DNA from: Nonomuraea sp. NEAU-A123
GTDB lineage: Bacteria > Actinomycetota > Actinomycetes > Streptosporangiales > Streptosporangiaceae
Reading direction: 5' to 3'
Length of the DNA stretch: 64,000 nucleotides
Assembly (NCBI RefSeq): GCF_018603905.1
Contig: NZ_JAHFZZ010000027.1
Span: 1 to 64,000 of the forward strand
The position numbers and the translations under genes are program-made. Below are positions 40,399-48,322 of this stretch, in pieces. The notes below the pieces were generated by a model, which ran no database searches, was not told the DNA's origin, and worked only from the letters and a program-made list of their open reading frames with translations. The stretch's first letter is position 1. The number at the start of each line of letters is the position of its first letter.

Positions 40399-41403
40399 TC
40401 ACACCAGGCGGACCAGCATCTTGCCGGTATTGGCACCGCGCAGCACACCGAGGAAGGCGCCCGGCGCCTGGTCGAGGCCCTCCACCACGGTCTCCTCGGT
40501 ACGCAGGCTGCCGTCGGTGAGCCAGGACGCGGCCTTGGCGAGGTACTCGGGCAAGACGTCCTGGTGGTCGGTCACCAGCACGCCCCTCAGGGTCAGCCGT
40601 TTGGTGACCACGTCGTACAGGTTGCTCGGGCCGGGAACCGGCTCCGTGGCGTTGTACTGGCTGATCATCCCGATCAGCGCGGCCTTGCCGTGGACCTTCA
40701 GCGCGCCGATGGCGGTCCGCAGGTGGTCGCCGCCGACGTTGTCGACGTACACGTCGATGCCCTCGGGGGCGAGCTCGGCGAGCCGCTCGGCCAGTGAGCC
40801 GGCGCGGTAGTCGATGGCGGCGTCGAATCCGAAACCCTCGACGATCCTCTTGGTCTTCTCGGGTCCTCCGGCCGAGCCGATCACCTTGGCCGCGCCCAGC
40901 TTGCGGGCGAGCTGCCCGGCGACGCTGCCGACCGCCCCAGCGGCGCCGGAGACGAAGACCACGTCGCCGGGCCCGACCGGCGCGATCCGGGTGACGGCGA
41001 GGTAGGCGGTCAGCCCGGTCGGGCCGAGCGCGCCCAGGTAGTCCTGGGGGCGGGCGACCCCTGTGTCGACGACGGCCGCGGCGTCGGCGTCCAGGACGGC
41101 GTACTCCCGCCATCCCAGGAAGTGCGAGACCGTCGCCCCGACCGGGATCCCCGCGGCCCGGGAGGCGACCACCTCACCGATCGCGCTGCCGTCCAGCGCG
41201 GCGCCGACCTCGAACGGCGCTATATAGGACGCGCGATCGTCCATCCGGCCGCGCATGTACGGGTCGACCGACATCCAGGTGTTGCGGACCAGGATCTGGC
41301 CCGTGCCGGGCTCCGGCACCGTCACCTCGGCCAGCTCGAAGTTCTCCGGTCCCGGCTCGCCGAAGGGGCGACGGGCAAGGCGGATCTCACGATGGACACT
41401 CAT
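40399..41403 (-). CDS. NADP-dependent MDR-family oxidoreductase
   Basis: Medium-chain reductase of 334 residues: VHREIRLARRPFGEPGPENF at the start and TWMSVDPYMRGRMDD. The Rossmann motif is VFVSGAAGAVGSVAGQLARK (about 140-160), followed by VYVDNVGGDHL. There is no zinc ligand set, so it belongs to the leukotriene-B4 dehydrogenase/curcumin reductase-like group that reduces alkenals and enones with NADPH. ATG 41403 has AAAGGA upstream. It is divergent from the SARP-type regulator. Confidence 0.9.
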   Translation of the reverse strand: MSVHREIRLARRPFGEPGPENFELAEVTVPEPGTGQILVRNTWMSVDPYMRGRMDDRASYIAPFEVGAALDGSAIGEVVASRAAGIPVGATVSHFLGWREYAVLDADAAAVVDTGVARPQDYLGALGPTGLTAYLAVTRIAPVGPGDVVFVSGAAGAVGSVAGQLARKLGAAKVIGSAGGPEKTKRIVEGFGFDAAIDYRAGSLAERLAELAPEGIDVYVDNVGGDHLRTAIGALKVHGKAALIGMISQYNATEPVPGPSNLYDVVTKRLTLRGVLVTDHQDVLPEYLAKAASWLTDGSLRTEETVVEGLDQAPGAFLGVLRGANTGKMLVRLV

Positions 41404-41508
41404 CGTCGGTCCTTTCATCGAGGTGATGTGCTTCAGCCTGCCCCGTGGCACTTTGGGTTTTCTGCGGGGTCGCTTTAGGTCCGTCCGAAGTCGTCTAGCC
41501 TGACGGTT

Positions 41509-44500
41509 GTGCGTTTCGGGGTGCTCGGCCCGCTGGCCGTCTGGACGGCCGACGGCACGCCGGTACGCGTCGGCGAGGCGAAGGTACGCGCGTTGCTGGC
41601 CGCTCTGCTCGCAGCCGAGGGCGATCCCGTCTCGGCCGACCGGTTGATCGACGACCTGTGGGGCGGGCGGCTGCCGCGCAACCCGACCGGCACTTTGCAG
41701 ACTCGGGTATCCCAGCTACGCCGCGCCTTGGAGGACGCCGAACCGGGCGGACGCGGCCTCGTGGTGTCGCAGCCGCCGGGGTACCTGCTGCGGGCGGACC
41801 CCGGGCAGGTGGACGCGGACCGGTTCGCGTCTCTGGTCGCGCGAGCCCGCAGGACGAGTGACGTACGGGAGCGGGCGGGCCTGCTGGCCGGCGCGCTGGC
41901 GTTGTGGCGGGGACCCGCGTACGCCGACTTCGCCGACGAGCACTTCGCCAGGCCGGTCGCGGCGCGGCTGGAGGAGGAGCGCCTGGCCGCGCTGGAGGAT
42001 CACGCGCAGGCGCGGCTGGAGCTCGGCGAGCATGCCGGGCTGGCGGGCGAACTGGGCGAGCTGGTGGGCCGTCACCCGCTGCGTGAACGGCTGCGCGTCC
42101 TGCACATGCGTGTTCTCTACCGGGCTGGGCGGCAGGGCGAGGCACTGGAGGGCTACGCCGGGCTGCGCGCGCGGCTGGCCGACGAACTCGGCCTTGACCC
42201 CGGCCCCGAACTCGTGGCCCTGCACCAGGCCATCCTGCGGCACGATCCAGCGCTGGACGGGCCGGCGCCGGACGAGGTCGCCGTCCCGGCACGTCCCCGC
42301 ACCAATCTGCCCGCGGCCCTGACCGAGCTCATCGGCCGAGGGGAAGCGGTCGCCCAGGTGCGTACGCTGCTGCGGTCGGGCCGGCTGGTCACGCTCACGG
42401 GAGCGGGCGGGGTGGGCAAGACCCGGCTCGCGCTCACGGTCGCCCGCGAGTCGGCGGACGGTTTCGCCGACGGCGCCTGGCTGGTGGAGCTGGCCGGCCT
42501 GGACCGCACCTCCGGCGATTCCCCGACGTCGGTGGCCGGACTCGCCGCCACCGCCCTCGGGATCCGCGACGACGAGGCAACCCGCGGTGATCCGCCGGCG
42601 CGGCTGGCCGACGCGCTGCGCGGCAGGAGCCTGCTGCTCGTGCTGGACAACTGCGAGCACATCGTCGAGTCCGTCGCCGTACTGGCCGAGACGCTGCTGC
42701 GGGCGGCGCCCGGCCTGCGCATCCTCGCCACCAGCCAGGAACCCCTCGCCATCCCCGGCGAGGTGCTCTGGACCGTACCTCCCCTGGAACTGCCCGGACC
42801 CGCCGCCGAACCCGCCGGTCTGCGCCGTTTCGCCGCCATCGACCTCTTCGTGACCCGGGCCGCCGCCGCGGCGCCCGGCTTCACGCTCGACGCCGGCAAC
42901 ATGGCGGCGGTGGCAGCGATCTGCCGGCGCCTGGACGGGATCCCGCTCGCGCTGGAGCTGGCCGCCGCCCGCGTGCGCGCGCTCGGAGTGCACGAACTCG
43001 CCGCCCGCCTCGACGACCGGTTCAACGTGCTCGTCGCGGGCCGCCGCGGCGCCCCCGCCCGGCAGCGCACGCTCCGCGCGATGATCGACTGGAGCTGGGA
43101 ACTGCTGTCCGAGCCCGAACGCGAGGCCCTGCGCAGGCTCAGCGTCCACCCCGACGGCTGCACGCTGGCCGCCGCCGAGGACGTCGCATCACTGAACGGG
43201 ATAGACGTGCTGGCCCGCTTGGTGGACCGCTCGCTGGTGGTCATGACCGACAGCCCGGACGGCCCCCGCTACCAACTGCTGGAGTCCGTACGCGAATACG
43301 GCCTCCAGCGTCTGCGGGAAGCCGGTGAGCAGGACGAAATCGCCGGCCGCCATCTGCGCCATTACACCGAGCTGGCCGAACGCGCGGCGCCGCACCTGTA
43401 CGGCCGCGACCAGCGGCCGTGGCTGGAACGCCTCGACCGCGAATGGGCCAACCTGCGCGCCGCCCTCGACACCGCGGTCCGCCTCGCCGACGGCGCGGCC
43501 GTCCGGCTCGTCAACGCGCTCACCTGGTACTGGCTCCTGCGAGGCCGCATGGCCGAGGCCCGCCGCGCGCTCGACCTGGCGCTGGACGTACGCGACGACG
43601 CCCAAGCCGCCGCCTGGCGGGCCGGTGTGGCACTCCTGATGAGCGGCGGCGCCGACCGCTCGGAGGTTCCCGCGTACGAGACGATCGCCGACCCCGGCGA
43701 ACGGGCGCGGGCCCGATGGTTCCTCAGCTACGCCCACCGCGGCTTCACCGACCTGACCGTCACCTCCACCCTGCTCGAACAGGCCCTCGACGGGTTCCTC
43801 GAACTAGACGACCGGTGGGGCCTGGCCGCCGCGCTGAGCCTGCGCGCCACGATCGCCCGAGCGCGGGGCGACCTCGCCGCCGCCCGCCACGACGCCGCGG
43901 CGAGCAACGCCCTGTTCCGGGCGCTCGGCGATCGCTGGGGCCAGGTGAAAGCCACCAACACGCTCGCCGAACTGGCCGAGATCGCCGGCGACTATCCCGG
44001 GGCGGCCCGGCTGCATCGCGAGGGCCTGCGCATGGCCGAGGAACTGTCCCTGTGGAGCGAGGCGTCGTTCCGGCGCTCCGGGCTCGGCCGGATCGCCCTT
44101 CTGACCGGCGACTTCGCCGCCGCCGACACCCACCACGAGCAGGCGATGCGCCTGGCCGCGGAGCAGTCGAACAAGGTCGCCGAGCACTTCGCCGAGATGG
44201 GACTGGCACTGAGCGCGCGCCGCCGGGGCGAACCGGAACTGGCCGCGACGCACCTGACCAAGTGGGTCGATTGGCTGCGCGGAGTGGAAGGAGAGCCAGG
44301 CCTGGCCCTGGTCCTGGCCGAGCTGGGCTTCGCCGCCGAACAGCGCGGCGATCCCGAAACCGCTCTGAAGCTACACCTGGACAGCCTGGCCTCGGCCCGC
44401 GCGGTCGGCGACCCCAGGGCGGTGGCCCTCGCCTTCGAAGGACTGGCCGGGGCACTCACCCCCTCAGCCGCGCCACGCGCCGCCCGCCTGCTGGGCGCCG

Positions 44501-44796
44501 CCGCGACACTGCGCACCTCGGTCGACGCGCCCCTGCCACCCGCCGAACAAGGCGATGTCAACCGCATCACCGCGACCTTGCGCGACGCGCTGGAAGATAC
44601 GGCGTTCACCGCCGAGTTCGAACAGGGCACGCGCCTGAGCACGGACGAGGTGATCCAGACCTTCGCCTGCCAACTCGCTCTCGTCCGCGAGAAGGTCGGC
44701 ATGACCGAGGAAGACCGGGGTGAGGAACCCGAGCCCCCTACAACGAAGCCACCGCATGGTCACACCACACCCAAGACCTCACGGCTTGACACTTAA
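41509..44796 (+). CDS. SARP/AfsR-type regulator with NB-ARC ATPase and TPR region
   Basis: A 1095-residue cytoplasmic regulator. OmpR-type winged helix with SARP features at 1-92 (VRFGVLGPLAVWTADGTPVR, TLQTRVSQLRRAL). Bacterial transcriptional activation domain at about 98-245 (DRFASLVARAR to GLDPGPELVALHQAILRHDP). NB-ARC/AAA-like ATPase from about 275 with Walker A GAGGVGKT (298-305) and LLLVLDNCEHIVESV as Walker B. TPR-like repeats follow from about 650. It starts at GTG. Proteins of this build activate secondary metabolism or stress genes. The adjacent divergent oxidoreductase is a possible target. Confidence 0.92.
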   Translation: MRFGVLGPLAVWTADGTPVRVGEAKVRALLAALLAAEGDPVSADRLIDDLWGGRLPRNPTGTLQTRVSQLRRALEDAEPGGRGLVVSQPPGYLLRADPGQVDADRFASLVARARRTSDVRERAGLLAGALALWRGPAYADFADEHFARPVAARLEEERLAALEDHAQARLELGEHAGLAGELGELVGRHPLRERLRVLHMRVLYRAGRQGEALEGYAGLRARLADELGLDPGPELVALHQAILRHDPALDGPAPDEVAVPARPRTNLPAALTELIGRGEAVAQVRTLLRSGRLVTLTGAGGVGKTRLALTVARESADGFADGAWLVELAGLDRTSGDSPTSVAGLAATALGIRDDEATRGDPPARLADALRGRSLLLVLDNCEHIVESVAVLAETLLRAAPGLRILATSQEPLAIPGEVLWTVPPLELPGPAAEPAGLRRFAAIDLFVTRAAAAAPGFTLDAGNMAAVAAICRRLDGIPLALELAAARVRALGVHELAARLDDRFNVLVAGRRGAPARQRTLRAMIDWSWELLSEPEREALRRLSVHPDGCTLAAAEDVASLNGIDVLARLVDRSLVVMTDSPDGPRYQLLESVREYGLQRLREAGEQDEIAGRHLRHYTELAERAAPHLYGRDQRPWLERLDREWANLRAALDTAVRLADGAAVRLVNALTWYWLLRGRMAEARRALDLALDVRDDAQAAAWRAGVALLMSGGADRSEVPAYETIADPGERARARWFLSYAHRGFTDLTVTSTLLEQALDGFLELDDRWGLAAALSLRATIARARGDLAAARHDAAASNALFRALGDRWGQVKATNTLAELAEIAGDYPGAARLHREGLRMAEELSLWSEASFRRSGLGRIALLTGDFAAADTHHEQAMRLAAEQSNKVAEHFAEMGLALSARRRGEPELAATHLTKWVDWLRGVEGEPGLALVLAELGFAAEQRGDPETALKLHLDSLASARAVGDPRAVALAFEGLAGALTPSAAPRAARLLGAAATLRTSVDAPLPPAEQGDVNRITATLRDALEDTAFTAEFEQGTRLSTDEVIQTFACQLALVREKVGMTEEDRGEEPEPPTTKPPHGHTTPKTSRLDT

Positions 44797-44828
44797 CTAG
44801 CCAGTTACCGAGCCCTCAACGTCCCCAC

Positions 44829-44968
44829 ATGAGGTGGCGCAGTGCCATTCTGCTTGTCGCCGGGGACAAGATCCGTGAGCAGCCCGCTGCCCCCGACTGC
44901 TGGTCCGGCAAGCTGAAGAGCTGTCCCAGACCTACCTGATCGAACGCACCGAGGAGGAAACCCGATGA
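44829..44968 (+). pseudogene. 3' remnant of a RelE/HigB-type toxin
   Basis: One frame reads MRWRSAILLVAGDK, the conserved core end of actinobacterial RelE/HigB toxins. A second frame from 44912 reads AEELSQTYLIERTEEETR and ends in TGA overlapping the ATG of the next gene, exactly as in intact modules. The N-terminal two thirds of the toxin are missing and the two pieces are out of frame. Confidence 0.7.
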
Positions 44969-45346
44969 CCAGCTTCAAGAAGTGGATCGATGTCCGCGAG
45001 GAGCATGTCGTGCGCGCCGGAGGAGAGGAGGAACTGGCCAAGACCCGGCGCATGATCGAGGCGTACGTGCATGCCTGGCATCTGGCCGAACGGCGCAGGA
45101 ACGGCGGACTCACGCAGTCCGACGTGGCCGAGAAAATGGGCGTGACCAAGATGCGCGTGTCCCAGATAGAGAACGGCGATGTCACCTCGGTAGAGGGTGC
45201 TGGCCCGCTACATTGAGGCCATCGGCGGACGACTGGAACTGACCGCCACCTTCGAGGTCCATGGAAGTTGGAGACCCTTGGGTCGGTGCCGTCTTCGGGG
45301 AGAGGGAGAACGGAGACCCGGCGAATGTTCGTGGTCATCCCATTAG
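44965..45346 (+). pseudogene. frameshifted XRE-type antitoxin (HigA-like)
   Basis: The frame starts MTSFKKWIDVREEHVVRAGG and holds an HTH (LTQSDVAEKMGVTKMRVSQI, about 50-70). At a GGG run (45195-45197) one extra G shifts the frame, so the protein ends at 45216 after 83 residues. In the other frame the expected end follows (VLARYIEAIGGRLELTATFE) and runs to a stop at 45346. The HTH itself is intact, so a shortened DNA-binding protein could still be made. A sequencing error is possible, but the toxin next to it is also broken. Confidence 0.75.
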
Positions 45347-45547
45347 TCGCATCGCGCCGGAAGGGCTGGGGTCGCCCTGGGAACGCTGGTGCAGGGGTTG
45401 AAGGGTTCTGCGGGGATAAGGCGAAAACGTCGCCAGGATCCTGGCGGTAGCTCACGGAGACGATTGCGCTCCGCTGTCACCGCGAGTCGTTCACTCGCTC
45501 CCTCCTTGGTGGGACCATAGCGTTTTTCCATCACCTACAGGAGCGCC

Positions 45548-46372
45548 ATGCCTGTCCAAAGCGCGTTCGTCACCATGTGCACCCTCGACGGCCTCCACCT
45601 CGCCGGAACACTGGTAACGCCAGGCGAATCGACCGATTCTGCGGTCGTCCTCGTCCATGGCGGCGGCGTCACCCGCGAGGAGGGCGGCTTCTTCACCCGC
45701 CTGGCGGCCGGGCTCGCTCAAGCTGGGCTGGCCTCGCTCCGCTTCGACCTGCGCGGCCACGGTGAGAGTGAGGGCCGCCAGGAGGAGCTGACCCTGGCCA
45801 CGATCCTCAACGACATTCGGGTGGCGCTGCGCCATGTGTGCGATACGACCGGGGCGAACCGGATCAGCCTGCTCGGCGCCAGTTTCGGCGGCGGCATCTG
45901 CGGTTACTACGCCGCCCACCGGCCCGCGGAAGTCCAGCGGCTAGTACTGCTCAACCCACAATTCGACTACAAGAAACGCACCATCGACAGCAGGCCGTAC
46001 TGGCACGACGACTACCTGGACAAGGAAACCGCCCAGCAGCTCACCGAGCAGGGATATATCGCCTTCACTCCCAGCTTGAAGCACGGCCGTCCGCTGCTCA
46101 ACGAGGTCTTCTGGCTGCAACCGCACACGGTTCTGGCAGAGATCAAGGCGCCGACGCTCATCGTCCACGGCACTGGGGACACGCTGGTGCCCATCGAGTC
46201 CTCACGCGCGGCGGTGCCCCAGTTCACCGTCCCCTGCACCCTGGTGGAAATCGATGGGTCACAGCACGGTTTCGCCGTCCACGACGACCCGCAGTACCTC
46301 AATCCCCAGAGCCAGGTCTGGCAGGCGTCGGTGATTCAGACGGTGGCCCAGTGGGTGCGGGCTGAGGATTAG
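45548..46372 (+). CDS. alpha/beta hydrolase
   Basis: Serine hydrolase of 274 residues. Oxyanion region VVLVHGGGVTREEGGFF, nucleophile elbow LLGASFGGGICGYYAA (Ser in GASFGG), acid in HGTGDTLVPIESS, and catalytic His in DGSQHGFAVHDD. AGGAG precedes ATG 45548. The family includes esterases and peptidases of the BAAT/YqiA type; substrate open. It converges with the HTH-TPR gene, overlapping by 4 bases. Confidence 0.88.
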   Translation: MPVQSAFVTMCTLDGLHLAGTLVTPGESTDSAVVLVHGGGVTREEGGFFTRLAAGLAQAGLASLRFDLRGHGESEGRQEELTLATILNDIRVALRHVCDTTGANRISLLGASFGGGICGYYAAHRPAEVQRLVLLNPQFDYKKRTIDSRPYWHDDYLDKETAQQLTEQGYIAFTPSLKHGRPLLNEVFWLQPHTVLAEIKAPTLIVHGTGDTLVPIESSRAAVPQFTVPCTLVEIDGSQHGFAVHDDPQYLNPQSQVWQASVIQTVAQWVRAED

Positions 46373-47664
46373 GCAGTTCGGCCCTCGCGGAGCGCCTCCC
46401 GCAGTTCCCGAACATGCGGCCGCGCACCCCAGCGGCTCAGGGTCTGCAGCATCTCCGTCAGCACGATGGTCGTCCGCCTGGAGCGTGTGGCCTGGGCGAC
46501 CCGCGCCGCCTCCAGACCCAAGATGGCCGCCTCGTCCGGCTCCCCGATCAGGGCCAGCGCGGCTGACCACCTGGCCTGGAAATAGCCGGCATCGCGTGCG
46601 GAAAGACTGTCGCCAGCGATGATGTCGCCCAGTATCTCGGCCGCCTCGCCAGGCTTGCCCGCCTCGGTGTAGCACGCAGTGCTGCGCAGCCGGAGCGTGC
46701 TGTCGGCGAAGGTGCCACCGAGCATGTCAGCCTCATCGCTCGTCGGGCGTGCGAGCAACTGCCGGGCATCGTCCAATTTCTGCTCGACCATGCGCAGCGG
46801 TTCACCGAGCATGGCCAGGCCCAAGGCCTCTTGCTGCGCAGCCTCGGCGCGGACTTTGCGCGGAAGCCGAGTGGTGCTCCGCTGCGCCGCTTCGGCCAGG
46901 GTGAGCACCCGCAGCGCATCGCGTCGGTCATAGGCCAGCTGGGATTTCCGAAGCAGCACATAGCCTTGCATGGCGCTGTCGTCGGCTTCCTGCGCCCACT
47001 CGATCGCCCGGTCATACCAGTACGTGGCCGTACGCAGGTCACGGAGGTCGCGGTACAGCCAGCCCACGAACTCGGCACCGTCCGCTCCCATCGCCAGCAA
47101 CGCCCGCCGGACATCGGGCTTCGCCTCCCGGACAGCGCGCTGCACAGCGCCGAGCATCCTGAGTACCTGCGGCAGGACAGCGGCTGGACCAAGCCTGCCG
47201 TCGTCGGTCTTGCTCGCATCGAGCTGCTGGCGCAGGACATCCACGACAGGCCCGTCGACGTAGCGGCGGGCACCGGTCAGGACAGCTTCAGCCGGTGGTC
47301 GCTCATCGGCGCTGACGGCTGTGCAGACAGCATGGACGATGTTCGAGCGGACGTGCCCTGTTGCTCCTGGGAAGGACTGCGGGGCGGTCGTCTCCGTCTT
47401 CTCCGGCAGCTGGAACCACAAGCGAGCAGGCGGCATGCCCAGTAGCCGTGCCCAGGTGATCAGACGCGTGAGGTCCTGGACGGGCGCTCCGGATTCGACG
47501 CGGCTGAGCTGGGCCTGACTGAGACGCAACCACCCGGCCACGCGTTCCTGGGAGAGCGGCCTCCCGTGCGAGGGATGGTGACGGTACGCCCGGATAACCC
47601 GCCCGATGTGCCGGGTGGCGAACGCTTGCTGCAAGGCGTTGTCGGCCCAGAAGTCCGGCGGCAC
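46369..47664 (-). CDS. HTH-TPR transcriptional regulator
   Basis: From GTG 47664 the protein (431 residues) begins VPPDFWADNALQQAFATRHI and then RPLSQERVAGWLRLSQAQLS, an XRE-type HTH as in many actinobacterial XRE-TPR regulators. The rest is helical with TPR-like repeats (LRDLRTATYWYDRAIEWAQE, ALRVLTLAEAAQRS). The open frame extends to 47778, but that part lies in the dispersed repeat and lacks protein character. The target is unknown. Confidence 0.8.
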   Translation of the reverse strand: MPPDFWADNALQQAFATRHIGRVIRAYRHHPSHGRPLSQERVAGWLRLSQAQLSRVESGAPVQDLTRLITWARLLGMPPARLWFQLPEKTETTAPQSFPGATGHVRSNIVHAVCTAVSADERPPAEAVLTGARRYVDGPVVDVLRQQLDASKTDDGRLGPAAVLPQVLRMLGAVQRAVREAKPDVRRALLAMGADGAEFVGWLYRDLRDLRTATYWYDRAIEWAQEADDSAMQGYVLLRKSQLAYDRRDALRVLTLAEAAQRSTTRLPRKVRAEAAQQEALGLAMLGEPLRMVEQKLDDARQLLARPTSDEADMLGGTFADSTLRLRSTACYTEAGKPGEAAEILGDIIAGDSLSARDAGYFQARWSAALALIGEPDEAAILGLEAARVAQATRSRRTTIVLTEMLQTLSRWGARPHVRELREALREGRTA

Positions 47665-47727
47665 GGCTGGCGGCTGCGCGCGAGGTTGATCCCGTCGGCC
47701 ACAACCCGCAATCTCGGGGCCTTTGCT

Positions 47728-47941
47728 GATCAAACGGCTACCCCGAACACTCACGCCGCCGGGTGACAAGCAAGCCATTCAGGAAGGGCTATAGCAGCAT
47801 GCGCAGGCGAAGCCTGCGCCCAGATAAGGACGTCCGAGCGAAGCGAGGCCCTCCCAGGGGTCGGGACCGGGCCCGACTGGAAGCAACGACTGAGCGTCCA
47901 TAAGCGCGAAGCGCCCGAGGCGAAGGCCTTTGTGGCCGGGG
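47728..47941 (+). repeat. dispersed hairpin repeat, copy B with first tandem unit
   Basis: The 5' part (47728-47860) matches copy A at 30.2 kb. It contains the perfect hairpin GCGCAGGC-GAA-GCCTGCGC (47801-47819). The 3' part (from 47829) is a unit that recurs at 47993: CGTCCGAGCGAAGCG, GGGGTCGGGACCGGGCCCGA and GAGCGTCCATAAGCGCGAAG. No coding potential. Confidence 0.8.
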
Positions 47942-47992
47942 TGGGCGGCAACTCGCCAACCACCGAATCGGGTAACGGGCGGGCCTGAAAAA

Positions 47993-48103
47993 GAACGTCC
48001 GGAGCGGAGCGGAGGGCCTTCAGGGGTCGGGGTCAGGCCCGACTGGAAATAGTGTCTGAGGTCCTTGAGCGCGAAGCGCCCCGATGAAGCCCTTTGGGGG
48101 GTG
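47993..48103 (+). repeat. second tandem unit of the hairpin repeat
   Basis: This unit aligns with 47829-47941: CGTCCGGAGCGGAGCG, CAGGGGTCGGGGTCAGGCCC, GACTGGAAATAGTGTCTGAG and GAGCGCGAAGCGCCCC. It ends 5 bases from the 3' end of tRNA-Ala. The tRNA transcript (minus strand) would read straight into it. Confidence 0.75.
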
Positions 48104-48107
48104 TGAG

Positions 48108-48180
48108 TGGAGCTATGGGGATTCGAACCCCAGACCTCCTCCATGCCATGGAGGCGCGCTACCAACTGCGCTATAGCCCC
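48108..48180 (-). tRNA. tRNA-Ala (anticodon GGC)
   Basis: 73 bases. The acceptor arm GGGGCTA pairs with TAGCTCC (one G-T pair), the D arm contains GCGCAGTTGGTAGCGC, the anticodon loop is TGGCATG on a CTCCA/TGGAG-type stem (anticodon complement at 48145-48147), and the T arm is CTGGGGTTCGAATCCCCAT. Discriminator A; CCA is not encoded. Confidence 0.97.
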
Positions 48181-48246
48181 TCGAACCGTCCACAAGTGTA
48201 TCCGACTCCAGCCCCACCACGTCCCAGCCCGCCACCCACAGGCAAC

Positions 48247-48270
48247 GGGCCGCTTCCGAAGAAGCGACCC
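48247..48270 (-). terminator. UUCG-loop terminator of the vWA gene
   Basis: On the minus strand GGGTCGCTTC-TTCG-GAAGCGGCCC forms a 10-bp stem (one G-U pair) closed by the very stable UUCG loop. It lies 52 bases after the vWA gene stop and before the tRNA promoter region. Confidence 0.75.
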
Positions 48271-48322
48271 AGCCTGCGGAAAGCGACCCAGCCGGAAGAG
48301 CCCGGAAGTACGCCGACAGCGG

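Noticed and set aside
47665..47778. Longer N-terminus for the HTH-TPR regulator
   Set aside because: The extension lies partly within the dispersed repeat; the family-like start DFWADNALQQAF follows GTG 47664.
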